The notes beneath the pieces are model-generated. The model saw nothing but the letters and a program-made list of their open reading frames with translations, searched no databases and was not told the origin of the DNA. 64,000 nt of DNA from Ilex aquifolium (lineage: Eukaryota > Streptophyta > Magnoliopsida > Aquifoliales > Aquifoliaceae). How positions within the stretch are numbered: the first letter of the stretch is position 1; every line of letters starts with the position of its first letter. The stretch covers positions 3,715,501 through 3,779,500 of the forward strand of contig OX637398.1 of NCBI GenBank assembly GCA_951799425.1, written 5' to 3'. Below are positions 32,175 through 44,729 of this stretch, in pieces. A program made the translations under genes and the position numbers.

Positions 32175-35100
32175 ATGGGAAGCAAAGGCCGAGTTCCACC
32201 TCCTCACCTACGGCATCCTGATCCATTCGGTTCTGGAATACATTCGCAGGCTGGTGCTTTCCCTCCTTTTGATATGTTGCCGCCTATAGAAGTTATGGAA
32301 CAGAAGCTTGCTGCACAACATGTGGAGATGCAGAAGCTTGCAAAAGAAAACCAGAGGCTTGCTGCTACACATGGAACCTTAAGAAAGGAACTCGCTGGTG
32401 CACAGCATGAGCTGCACATGGTGCATGCTCACATAGGTTCCATGAAGTCTGAGAGGGAACATCAGATGAGAGGTCTTCTGGATAAAATTGGAAACATGGA
32501 AGCTGCACTGCAAGCCACGGAGCCTATTAAAACGGAGTTGCAACAGGCACGAGCAGCTGTGCAGAGCTTGATTGCAGCAAGGAAGGAACGAACTTCCGAA
32601 ATGCAGCAAGTAACGCAGGATCTTCAGAGGGCTCACTCAGATGTGCAGCAGATCCCTGGTCTTATGTCTGAACTTGAGAGCCTCAGACAGGAGTATCATC
32701 ATTGCAGGTATTTTATTCCCTTGTTGTTTATGCGTGTCTTTGTGCAGCAAATGTACTGAGAATGGACTTGAAATGTCTGGACTCTTTGCTGTATCAAGAT
32801 GAATGCCCAATTCAGTGCTTGGGCTCATCAATATGCTTTATCTTTGGCTTTCCGGAATGGTACATTATGAGGTTTTCCTAAAATTTTGGTGCTGGATTCT
32901 GGGGAAAGACTTGAAGCTAATAAAGTCTCAGTTGATCTAAATTCTGTAGATATGTAATCCACAGGTTTTGTTGTTAGTAGTTCTTTATTGCAGGTGCTTT
33001 TATTGTGAATTTGATTTTGGATATGGACTGCCTTGACTTTTATGATTTGGTCTGTACAGGGTTACCTATGCCTATGAGAAGAAACTGTACGACGACCATC
33101 TTGAATCTCTTCAAGTGATGGAGAAGAACTATGTAGCCATGGCCAGAGAGGTGGAACAGCTTAGGGTAGAGCTGGCTAATAGTACTAACCTTGATAGAAC
33201 TGGTATCCATTTTACTTCACATGCATTGCCTTTTTCTTACCTTGTTCTTTTAGACTGTCATAATTTTTGTAGTTTTTATATTGCTCACAATTTGTAAATT
33301 AAATGTAGGTGGGCCTTATGGCGACACATATGACAAAGATGATGCTACTGGGCATTACCCTGTCGGACAAAATGCCTATGACAATAGCTATGGTCTTTCC
33401 CAGGTTTGTGACCTTGATGTTCGGTTTGGCTGGTTTCTTATGTGGATCACGTGATTACTGCCCATGGGATAGATGAGCTAATGGAAACATCACATATTAA
33501 TTTTTTATTTTATTTTATTTTATGAGGGACTACACATTGTTATTAATAACCAATCAACAAACCCTACAGAAGCAGCCTTAAATATACATAGCCCCATCTA
33601 TAAGTCACATGATGCTTTCCATCCATTTGTAATGCAAAAAACAGTAGTGCCCTAAAAATCCTTGGTAACCAAAGCCCACATATTTCTTAACATACTAGGT
33701 TCAACGTGTTAGTTCCTTCTAAATATGGTGTCAAACGAATCCTTGGTGTGGAGAGAGCTCTGGCATAAAAGAGAGAGCTCGTAGGCCTTATTCGATCAAA
33801 GAGTGACGTAATTCTCCTTTCATCTGAAAGAGTATTTTAGTACCCTGTCTCCACATTGGATCAAGAACAGGGTTAAAGAGATCAAAAACTGCTAATTCAT
33901 ATAGAGCCATCGAACCGGCCCAACCGGCAACCAGAGCTTTATGCATTATATGGACGGACAGTAACCGACCGGGATCATTCAATACAATGGTATGAACACA
34001 ATACCAAGGTCTTAACACATATCGAGTTGGCAAGATTTCAACATACTCCCCACTCCTCTTCTTGAAGGGGAAATATAGGTTTCAAAATGCTAATCTTTGA
34101 TGGGGAGAAGGACCCTACGTTTCATAGGAACCCCTGTTGTTATTCTTGAATCAATTCCATAGTTTAATTGAGATACTTTAGAAGTTCTTTGTAGAAACTA
34201 TCCTCACAAGACTAAATAATTCATCAGGTGTTACTCTGAAAGTTTGCTTGTTCCAGCCAAATAGTATTGAAATGTACGGAATACAATCGCTAGAGTTTTT
34301 CTTTCCTCTTCTGTTTTCTGCCCCCTCTAAAATGACTTGGAAACAAGCCAGCGAAAAGTAGCACACTACTAATTCTGTAATGCAGCTTCTTTGTGGGTAT
34401 AAATGCTGTCAATTGGCTTAGCTTGTCAGGATGGTTGTGTCATGTGTGCCTGACTGCCCAAGAGTCAATGGTTAGTTTCAGTGCAACATGATGTTTCAAA
34501 GAAATGAGGCCAGTTTAAACGTGTTTTTGGTGTGCGAGTAAAGCTTCCAGGGAACTCTTTTCACTTGAATTTGAATTTCGTGAAGCTTCTTTTTCTTTTC
34601 CTGTTTCCTTCTATATCATTATTGGGGTAGATGGCAATGAAGCTTGATTGTATATCTTGTGCCATGCATAACAGGGACGAGACCCCCTTCTTGGAGGGGG
34701 CAGTGGGGCTGAAGCTGGTGGTGGTCCTCATGTTAGAGCTCGATCTGGTGTCTCTCCTGCAATGGCTGGTTATGATGCAGCCAGAGGACCTGGTTATGAT
34801 GCACAGAGAGTGCCCAGTGTACCTGGCTATGATGTGTCGAGGGGGCCTGGGAACAATGTGCAGAGCGGTCCCAGATACAATGCTCAGATGGGACCTAGCC
34901 ACGACATGCAGAGGGGATCCAGTTATGATCCTCAGAAAATGCCTGGTTATGATGGACAGAGAAGACCTGTTTACGATGCACAGAGAGGATCTGGATACGA
35001 GGCACAAAGAGGACCAGCATATGATGTTCTGAGAGGACCCAGTTATGATAAGTCGAAGGGTGCTGGGCCTGCTGGCTATGATGCTTCATCCAGAGGCACT

Positions 35101-35223
35101 GTTGGACTTCAAGGGCAGGCAGCACCTGTGAAGAACGTGCTTTTTGGGTCTGCAGCACCACCTACTCCTACCGGAAGTGGTTACGAGGCTCCAACACAAG
35201 GTGGAAACCCTGTCCCTAGATGA
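32175..35223 (+). CDS. FLXL2: FLX-like 2 coiled-coil protein (439 aa, 4 coding exons)
   Basis: Exons are 32175-32707, 33060-33202, 33309-33403 and 34675-35223; phases agree and the frame is 440 codons. The N-terminus is [20 protein letters not shown] long coiled coil follows (about 40-225; [21 protein letters not shown], then [28 protein letters not shown]), the signature of the FLX family. FLX and FLX-like proteins act in the nucleus with FRIGIDA to raise FLC expression in Arabidopsis; the role outside that system is less clear. The C-terminus (about 285-385) is a run of imperfect GYDAxRGP repeats rich in Tyr, Gly, Gln and Arg. A 5' UTR intron (about 31692-32154) is likely. Intron 3 is 1271 bp and carries a plastid DNA fragment. 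The next gene downstream is the BRCT-RING gene, the same pair as in Arabidopsis (At1g67170-At1g67180, from memory). Confidence 0.92.
33842..34012 (-). pseudogene. psbB: plastid psbB (CP47) fragment in an FLX-like intron (NUPT)
   Basis: The - strand translation contains [15 protein letters not shown], then [19 protein letters not shown] and [10 protein letters not shown], the N-terminal part (about residues 3-60) of the photosystem II protein CP47. Similarity starts at PWY (34012) and stops after WRQG (33842), and neighbouring sequence is not plastid-like. A few changes (R to C, T to K, PSD to LFN) show it has decayed. It lies antisense inside intron 3 and should be spliced out. Confidence 0.92.
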
Positions 35224-35949
35224 ACTGGGTACATTTTATCGGTTTCAGTTTGGCAAATGCTTCCATGGTGAAGTGTTCTGCCAGATACGTTGAGGTATGA
35301 GCAAGGACGTTAGAGAAGTTCTACATTTGCGAACATGTGGATGAAAGTAATTCATTTGTTGGGAGGAGCCTGACAAGCTGTAATTGGAAGAGCTTTAAGC
35401 TTTTGTATTGATTGTTACAATTGCTGATGATGTATACCGGCTTATTTATGCCTTTCTATATATATATATATATATATAATTAACTAGCAAGTTGAATATT
35501 TATCCCCTATACATTTTCTCCCCAAAAAACCTCAAATCACTTAATACTATCTCATGTTCAATCATTTAATATTTAGTTATTTGTAGTTTAATATAACTTT
35601 TATTTAATACATTATTTATACACGATAGTGTACAAATATTGAAAAATTTTATCGAGTTATTTTGAGAAAATTTTGACGCTATTTTTACGAAAATAATTGG
35701 TAGAAATTAATTTTAAATGATGTAAGCAAAAAAATTAATTTTAAATTTAATATAGTGGGATTAATTTTTTAACGCTAGAATCTTATATTTCATCGTACCT
35801 TCAGACACGAGTTATAACTAGTATATATATACTAGTTATTGCCTGTGCCTGAAGGCCCAAAGTCATAAAAAATGATAAACAACAAACATATTTGTATTTA
35901 TATTAAAAATCAAATCACAAACATAAATAAGAGATAAATGAATTTAAGT
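35224..35949. other. spacer after the FLX-like gene, no gene seen
   Basis: The FLX-like 3' UTR is followed by a TA dinucleotide run (35459-35478), AT-rich sequence and the palindrome CTAGTATATATATACTAG (35818-35835). No coding frame is supported. Confidence 0.55.
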
Positions 35950-35954
35950 ATCGA

Positions 35955-36445
35955 TTGTAGTGGGGGTGAGAGGTGGTGGTGCATGGTAGGAGACGGTGAT
36001 GGTTGTGGTAGGTGGCAATGACCGTGGTGGTGGCGATGGTGATGGCGACGACGGCGACGATGGTGGTGGTGATAGTGGTGACGGCGGTGGTGATGGTGAT
36101 GGTGGTGGTAATGGCGGCGACGATGACGATGGTGGTGGTGGCAGTGGTGGTGGTGGCGATGGTGGTGATGACGGCGACGGCGACGACGACGACGGTGGTG
36201 GTGGCTGCCGCGACAGCGGTGGTGGTGATGGTGGCGGCGACAACGGTGGCGACAGTGGAGGTGGCGGCGGCAGCGGCAGTGGTGGTGGCGGCGGCAGCGG
36301 CAGTGGTGGAGGCGGCGGTGGTGGTGGCGGCGGTGGCAGTGGCGGCGACGATAAGGGTGGTGGCGACGGTGGTGGCAGTGGTGGCGGTGGTGGTGGTAGA
36401 GGTAGTGGTGGTAGGGGTGGTGGTTGTAGAGGTAGTGATGAGGCG
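35955..36445 (+). repeat. GGT/GGC/GAC trinucleotide-rich tract (about 490 bp)
   Basis: The + strand is almost entirely G with T, C or A in triplet patterns (GGTGGT, GGCGGC, GACGGCGAC). All frames on both strands are therefore open and would encode Gly-, His/Arg- or Pro-rich nonsense. Many GG runs could form two-tier G-quadruplexes. It is 890 bp upstream of the BRCT-RING start. Confidence 0.9.
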
Positions 36446-37338
36446 GTTTCAAACATTAATTTTTTTTTTTAAAGTACTTATGAGAAATAATTTCTAAAAG
36501 TACTTTTAAAAAGTTATGTCAAAAACATCCTTAGGGTCTCATTTTTCCTATTAAATTTAGGGTATTAATATTAGCTGTTAGATTAACTTTAAAGTAAATT
36601 TTAAAGTGATCTGAACTGCGAAAAACAAAAATCATTTTGTTTATCTTTTGAAATTTGAATTGTAAGTTACTTTATTATATAGATATTTTATGTAGTAAAT
36701 GTTTGGGAGATATCAATTTTTAGGGTTCGATTTCATGGTTGATTTTACATATGTCGCTAGAATATTTGTTAACGAATAAATTAACTTATGATTGATTATT
36801 AGTTAATAAGATTAATTTTTTTTTAAATTTTTTTTGCTAAAAATGTAACTTACTATGATCTTAAAAAAATGAGGAGTAAAATTGAGATAATTCAAAATTA
36901 ATGGGGCATTTTAAGACGACAGAAATGGTAAGGGACATATATCAAAATGTTCCATTTGCTATGATTTACTTTCACGAGTATTAATTGGACCCGACCCGAC
37001 CCTTAGCTGTGAACCATATATATGAGAATGGATTTTTTAAAAGTGTAAATCGATGCGCCACTCGTCTTCAAAAATTCAAAATTTTCACTTTCCCGGCAAA
37101 GGTCTGTGCACAGAACCTCCATGGAAGACGATTGGCTTCGACAGCAATGCAAAGGTCATCTCCCTCTCTCTCCTTGTGGATGTAAATATGCACGTACACA
37201 CATATAGACATATATCTATACACAAAGATGCTTTCGGGATGAGACTTAATAGATAGGGGAATTCTATAGTTAGGGTTTCCCTAATCGAATTTACAATCTT
37301 TTGAACGTACAGCTTCAGTGCATTTCCCCCTCCAAGGC

Positions 37339-40300
37339 ATGGAATCAGTTGTTGCTACGGTCAGTGGATATCACGGTTCTGAGCGGTTTAAACTCATCAA
37401 ACTGATATCTCAGACTGGTGCAAGCTATGTTGGGGCGATGAATCAATCCACAACACATTTGGTCTGTTTTCTTATTTTCCGAAATTGTTGATTTTCTTTT
37501 CAAGCTTTTGATTTGATATTTCTTTATTATCGAGTGAGTGATGTATATATATTTATATTTTTGAAATTGACCGAATGATCAGGTTTGTTGGAAATTTAGA
37601 GGGAGGAAATACGAGCTCGCGAGGAAGTTCAACATGCTTATAGTCAACCATCGATGGGTTGAAGATTGTATAAAGCAAGGTAGACGAGTACCAGAGCATC
37701 CCTATCTCTCCAAGTGGTACGATGAACTGTCAATTGGTGTTTGTTTACATGATTTCGCTTACAAGCATGTTGGTTTTTCTATTTGAACGTTTAGTCTTCG
37801 GTATGATGTTCGTGTGTAGTTTCAGTTAGAAAAAATTACTGGATTGAATAACGAGACACTTCTGGTAATTAATTTGTAAATGATATATAAAATATATCAT
37901 TAAGTCACATTTTGTTACTAGTCATTAACACTGATGAAGTTGTGGGCATAAGAAAACTTTCAGTAGCTTGCCACATATCCTATGCTTGGCTTTGGATATT
38001 TATGGCAGAACATGTTTACCTTAAATTGATTTTTAACCAGTAACAGATTTGAAATGTTTGTCTGGTAACAGAAACATAATTTAGCTTGGTGAGATAATGT
38101 GTTGCTTTATGATTTGAATTTTGCTTCTTTATTTTCGAAAGTTGAATGAACTAAACTAGTGCTATAATGTACGTGTAGGATTGATGTGATGTGTTGTATA
38201 TGTATTTTATTTTGATGAGCTGATAATTGCTTGTTACATGAATCACTGGTGACTGATTGTGTAGGTTTTTCGACTTTTTTGCAGTGGTCAAAAAGTTGGG
38301 CCCTTACTGTTGGATATCTCTCTCACCGATAAAGCAAGTCTTTTGCCTCCTGATCTATCTAATGCTTGCGTCGACTTTAAAGAACCTGCACTTGACATCG
38401 AGCCTGACAAGATTGACCATGCTGTTTGGATTGATTCTAGTTTGTTAAATGAGGTGACAACCAAAATCATATGCAATATATTAGAAGAAATATTTTTCTT
38501 TCTCAATGTAATTCCTTGAAACTGATTTGATGATGAGGGATGGGAAACAGAAATTGTTTTCTGTCTCCTTTGAACAGGGGTTTTATTCCTTTGGTCCCAA
38601 TTACTTTGTTTCTGTGTGTCGGTCTGAAGTTGTTGCCTTAGCAAAACAGTGGGATGAAAGGCCTTTCGTCTTGAGTTTTTTTTGCCTGCCTTACATGCTG
38701 GCTCTTTTTCACTGCAATGTTGAACTTTTTCTTCTTCTCCATATTTTTCTTAGTCATTTGTCCACAGGATTGGCCTTGGCATGGTGCTAAGGTTGCTCCA
38801 TTGTTTCCCGGGTATCACAGGTTCGAGTAATGGAAACAGCCTTTCAGTCTCTGCACCTGGGTTAACGCTCCCTCCTGCACTGGCACGAGCTTTGTACACT
38901 GAGCACCCCTTTCTATACAAAGTAGAACTGATATGATGTGCTGAAGAATTGGAACCTTAAACTTTAATATGTATCCTTGCATATCCTGACTGGGCTTGTG
39001 TAGGTAGATGTCTTTTGGAATAGCTATTATAAGATAATGTGGAGTGTTCTAAGTCAAATACATGAAGATTGAGAAAATAATTGCATCATACATCGTCTAA
39101 GTTTTGAAATATGGTTGGGGAAGGAACTGCACTTGGGATCAATGTTAGCGAACTTTGTGGACCTCAGAAATATCTATTCATTTGGGGATGAGATACAGAT
39201 TTTCAATTTTATAAGCGATATTGTTTCCAAAAGCCTGTATCTCTTCATTTTTGCTTTCGTTAAAATACCATATGATAAGGAGCAAGTTTTTTTTGTTGAC
39301 TTGAAAATTTATAAATTCCAGATTGGCAACGTCTCCTAGACAATTTATATAACAAGGAGAAAAGCTGTAAACATCATGAAACCTTTTAGATACACATAGA
39401 GAGAGACAAGTTGTACACAGAGCAACTCTTTCTTGTCTCTATAGAGCGACTTTGAAGGCCTATAAATTTTTCAAGATACTTCAGTGGACTGTAACTTTTG
39501 GTGGATTGCTGAAACTATCTTAGAGACATGCTATTCTTGTTACTGTTTCCGTGTCTAGTGTATAAAGGTCACCTTTGTATTGAACTCTCTTGTTAAAATT
39601 TTATGCTTACTTCGATGATATGATCCCCTATTCAGCTATTCTCCCTAAAACTCTCGCCAGTAGTATAATGGGTTGATAATACTTTGCATAATAAATGTTG
39701 GGTAAATTCCTCTTCTGGATAAGATCCTGCTTTAAGCTTTGTGTTAATACCTTTGTTTCGTCTCTTACTAGTTATTCATTTGATTTTTTTGGCAATCATC
39801 TAATGTTGACTTTTCCACACTGATTCAGTTGCAGAATTCATCTCCTGAACTGGACAGAAGGAAGAGTAATTCTCATAGATTAACGAGAAAGACGGGTAAT
39901 AAAAGTGTAAGGCGGGATCACTTGTCTGGAAGCAGATATTGTTTTGAGGAGCCTTTTTTATCTGATTTTCTGAGGATGGAGGTAATGAATTGAATTATCT
40001 TCTCGTTCACTGTTTTCTGCTATTGTCTTATTCATTTCTATTTTTGTAGGCCAATTTTTTCCCTTTCTTGTCCATTTTTTCTCCTAGTTCCTATGGCTGT
40101 GTTGCTGTTGTTCTTTGAATTCATTTCAGTTCTGTGAGCAAAAAGCTCCACCCTCCCCCCGCTTACCCTTTAAAATTATGCCTATCCAATAAATGGTGAT
40201 GTTAAGAGTGATGCATTATTTTACATTTGTAGTTGTTTTTGAAATTCTTTCCTTTATGCCTGTTACATAGTACAAAGAATTGGGTGCTCCTTCCTCTACA

Positions 40301-42845
40301 CGCTTGGGCAGACAGAAGAGAAGCAGCACTACTTCAGCTGAACCTTCTCGCAAAAGCTATAGGTTGGTGAAAAAGAAAAGTAGGGACATTTTGGAGTCTT
40401 TTTCAGATTCTGAGCAAGAGTGCCACTCAATAAGGGCTCGTCACAAGCATAATAAGATTACAGCTCCAGCTGTCACTTTTGATGGTGGGATGAATGGAAG
40501 CATATCAACAGTTAGGGAAGCATCTGATGATAGGTCATATAGCCATGGGGGAAATACAATTGAGAGTATGGAAGATGTTGAAGAGATTACAAATTTGAAT
40601 GATGATGTTGCTTTCAAAGATTCAAATTTCCGTTCTCTGGTAGGAAATCCACAAGATGATTGTTTGATTGTTGACGATGATATAAATGACATCGAACATA
40701 TTACCAGATTGTCTACGTCGACAGAATTATCATGTGTTATATGTTGGACAAATTTCAGTTCAACTAGGGGGGTTCTTCCATGTGGGCATCGATTTTGTTT
40801 TCCATGCATCCAAAGCTGGGCCGATCATATGGTATGTATTTTCTGTTTTTGCATTTTATTCTCCTCCTTTTTTGTGCTCACCGCAGTTTTATATATTAGC
40901 CAGAGAATGCATGCTATTTTCTGAATGTTTCTTATTGTGCAATTAAAAATTTTGAAATTTTTTGCTATGTTATGTATAACAGAGGACATGTCATTATCCT
41001 GTTGATTTGAAGGATATTGCAAGTAAACTGACTTCTGAGTTTGCTCAGGGAACTATTCTCAACAGAGGACATTCCGATTGAATCTGTGATAGATTATAAT
41101 CTCCTGCTGCGGTTTATATGTTGTCATCTTACATTTGACATTGAATTTTGAGAAAACTTTGAGATGACAAAGTGGAAGCTAAGCTACAAATGAAGGATGT
41201 TTGTTAGATTCAAAATAAGTTGCAACATGAAGAAAATAACCTTTTACTTTTTCTTTTATTGCATAAACTATCTCTTGATATTATAACTAAAAGATTAGTA
41301 ACAGACTAACAGGTGAATACCAAAAAAAAACTACTAAAAATTTCACTAGGCTATTGAAGCTATCAGTGTGGTTGATCAGACCAGTACCACGGCCTTTTAG
41401 TATACTTCTTTGAGTTCTTTCATTCCCAAATTTCATTGTGACAAGTCCTAGCATTAGTATGACTTCATTGATTGTGTATGGCCGATCCATCTTTGCTGAG
41501 GAATTCCATGTTAACCAAAAACTGAAATTAATAGGAAGTAGGAACAGAAGTTTTTTGCTTCATTTTATCTTACCAACTTGTGGAAGTACATGCACCAATG
41601 ACAAACACAGCCCCACATCTTCTTGGCTCACTACAAAAATAATGATGAAATTTTAGATTGCCGGAACTTATCTATTTTTGTCTTTGCTCTGGATTTACCT
41701 AATTATCAAAAGTAAACGATTTTTGGTAAGTTACAGGTGTGTGGCCTCTAAACTTTACTACTTCTCTATGCATTGAATTGTGTACCTTGTGTGATCATAA
41801 GTTGATAAGGCTTTTTACAGGCTTCAAGGAGAAAGATTTCAACATGTCCGTTGTGCAAGGCCAGTTTTGCTCACATTACAAAGGTGGATGATGCAGTCTC
41901 TTCTGATCAGAAAATATACTCGCAAACTATTCCATATGATCTGTCAAAAATGGATGTATACCTTCTTTCCAATGGGGAAACATCAACTCTTGGAGCACAG
42001 GTATGACTCCATGCTGACTAAGTTATTCCAGTTGACTTCTTGTTGACATCAAACCCTGTCCACTTGGCACGAGAATATATAGGCAGCCTTCTTCCTACTC
42101 TCTGCTCCTTGTACATATCACATTCATATAAAGGAGCTGTTTTTACCTTATTTTTCCTCACAATGTCTTTTTCTCTTACAAATTTTAGCCATTAAAGACT
42201 ATTAATTCAATGAGCTGTTGTGGTAAGCTTATTAAACTTCTTCTGATTCTTACGAATTTATGAATAGGTTCTGCTGGTTATTTGATGAAGAATAAAGATT
42301 CATATATATCCTTGCTATCTACAACAACTATAGATGCACATTACACACCACACACAGACACTCGACAAATTAAGCTTTAATCCAACTTCCAACTGATATG
42401 TTTGGAGCTTTGCTTATAGACATCTTTCAGTAAACCCATGTTAATAATCATGTTTTTCTGTTCCATATTGTCAATCCTCTTGCATGGATACATTAATATC
42501 TGATCTGCATTTTATTGGTGCCCGTTAAAAGTAGCATTCTCACTGTTTACATGATAAATTGCCTTACGATTGCAACAAAAAGAAGGGGTCTTAATTGTTT
42601 TCTATTTGCGAAATTTGTCATTTCTAACTCTACTTTGTTTCATTTCATCTTTTGGGGGGTAGCCATCAGTAGCGGTAACGCCAGTCTGTTCTCAGTGCTG
42701 TTGTCGGGAACCAGAGGATCTTCTCATTAGATGTCATCTCTGCCAGAGTCGATGTGTTCATTCCTACTGCCTGGATCCTCCGCTGCTTCCATGGACATGC
42801 CCTCACTGCAAGGATCTCCAAGTGCTTTACCATCATCTTCGTTAG
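37339..42845 (+). CDS. BRCT-RING-PHD domain protein (500 aa, 7 exons)
   Basis: Exons are 37339-37461, 37583-37716, 38285-38453, 39829-39981, 40271-40831, 41821-42000 and 42663-42845; GT-AG throughout, 501 codons. Residues 1-90 are a BRCT domain ([49 protein letters not shown]). Residues 348-393 are a C3HC4 RING ([19 protein letters not shown]) typical of E3 ubiquitin ligases. Residues 449-488 are a PHD-type finger (CSQC, CHLC, HSYC, CPHC). The middle is Ser/Arg/Lys-rich with acidic stretches. It is like Arabidopsis At1g67180, whose role is little studied; a nuclear DNA-damage or chromatin E3 is the inference. Start uncertainty: an upstream ATG (37121-37154, intron, then 37313) would add 20 in-frame residues. 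Exon 4 has two in-frame acceptors six bases apart (39829 or 39835). Confidence 0.88.
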
Positions 42846-43217
42846 CTTCTTCAACTGCCTGAATGTAATGGTAACGAATCATCTTTAACTCCAACTCATC
42901 TGCCTACCATTCATGTTCAACTCAAAAAGCTTATTGTTTGGATATGACACACAGTTCACACTACTGCTGTATTAAAATGCATCACTTGAGATTGCCTTTC
43001 CACCTTGACCATTTTGGGAAATTCACCACCGAAATTTCAGTCTGTTTGATTTGATCCTGTTCATTTCTCTGGCCCTTTTTAGGCAATGTGTAAAATTGAT
43101 ATATCATTAGTATTTAGTAACATTTTTCAAATAATCATTTTAATACAAAAAAAATATGTTTGATTACTATTTTATCTTAGTAATATATTTGAGTTTTAGT
43201 ATGTAGATAATGCCTTA

Positions 43218-43604
43218 GAACATCTCCAACAGATGATCTAAAATACACAAAATCTTCAAATTTCAGCTATTTAGCCCAAAAAATTCCATTATAACAGATT
43301 ATCTTCAAAACATGTAAAATAACATTTTGCTACAACAATACTTTATATTTAGAGTATCACTGTAGTGATATGTAAATTTTTTTTATAATATTTTCTCTCT
43401 CTTCCTCTCCTACCTCCATTCTCTCTTTCTCCCTTTTACTATTCCCAAAAAAAAAATAATACAAAAGGAATGAGAAATAATATTTAAAAGGAGTAGTTAA
43501 AAATATAGAATATTTGTTGGAGTGTGTATTGAAAAAGTGAGTAGCTAAAATAAAAAATGTTGTTTTTTGAGTAGTTAAAATATCTTTTATTGTTAGAGAT
43601 GCTC
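43218..43604. mobile_element. PIF/Harbinger-type MITE, 387 bp
   Basis: The inverted ends are GAACATCTCCAACA and TGTTAGAGATGCTC (12 of 14 match), flanked by TTA at 43215-43217 and 43605-43607. The 3-bp TTA duplication and the GAGCATCTCC-like end are usual for plant Tourist-like elements. AT-rich, no coding capacity. Confidence 0.78.
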
Positions 43605-43607
43605 TTA

Positions 43608-44729
43608 TGCATGGACATGGGCATATATACATATAGAAATAGGCTATTTGGCTTTGAAGACCTCTTCAACGCCGACACTCTCTCTCTTCCGAAAATGATC
43701 TTAGCCCAAAATTATCAAATCGAAGAAACTGCTCCCATGTGCGACTGACCAGAGAATCGTTGTCCAGATTTTCCAAGCTTCAGACATACTAAGAACAAAA
43801 AGATTGGCATATCATAATACACTGTCAAGAAAATTATTTTTGCTGACAATTTTTTTTATCCTGGATCTCGCATTGTTAGTATTTCCACACCACTGGAGTC
43901 ACAACAATTCCAAACTGAATGTGCCCATGTTAACATTGTGCTATGATCAGGATTTTTTTATTGTTTGGTTCAACAGTCTATTTTCTGTTTACTTATTATT
44001 ATTTTTTGAGAAGTTGATCTAAAATTTCAAAATTATTACTGTTATTATATTTATTATTTTACAAGTAGTGCCAGCACATAATTAACAGGATAAACAATGA
44101 GAACATGGACACACCCAATATAGATGCACCAGGGAAGTACATAAATATATTGTAGGTCCGGTTCTACTTCTATGTGATGGTTGGCACCAGCAATCTTGAG
44201 ATTATTCCTCAAGGCTTTAAAAAAAAAAAAAAAATAACTCCCCCCAAAACACAGACCTTTGCTTGTGTACATGCACAAAGAATCCAACTTTGTAAGCCAG
44301 CCAAATCTTTAGAAGCAAATCCAAAACCAGAGGCAATCTAGAATGGTAGAAAAGATTGTATGATAAATTTAGTAGTTCAAGTGTCTTGAATTTGAATTTT
44401 GCCTATCATTTAGAGTTAGGTCATGAGGGATTTTCTGTCTCATAAATATTTTAATTTTGGCATGAATGATCTGTTTTGGTCAAACTGAAGAAGAGATTAA
44501 TTAAAGTACATGTAAATTAATTTGAACATCCTTAACTGTTGAATAAAAAAGAGAGATTATGATTGACGAAGGGATGTAAATTTGGGTTAGAGATTTGGGA
44601 TACATAGCATTGCTTCAGACTAAATATCACATTGTCCTACGCTTGGGGTATTTTTTTTTTAACGGTCAGGAGTGTTTGTACTAATTTATGTTTATTTTGA
44701 TTAATTTCAGTCACACCTTTTTAATTTAT
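43608..44729. other. intergenic region, no gene seen
   Basis: AT-rich, with an A-run at 44219-44234. Short frames only. It lies between the BRCT-RING gene with its MITE and the first fold-back repeat. Confidence 0.5.

Noticed and set aside
35910..36497. Long Pro-, His-, Gly- and Val-rich frames on both strands
   Set aside because: The triplet repeat keeps every frame open. No start context, intron or conserved domain.
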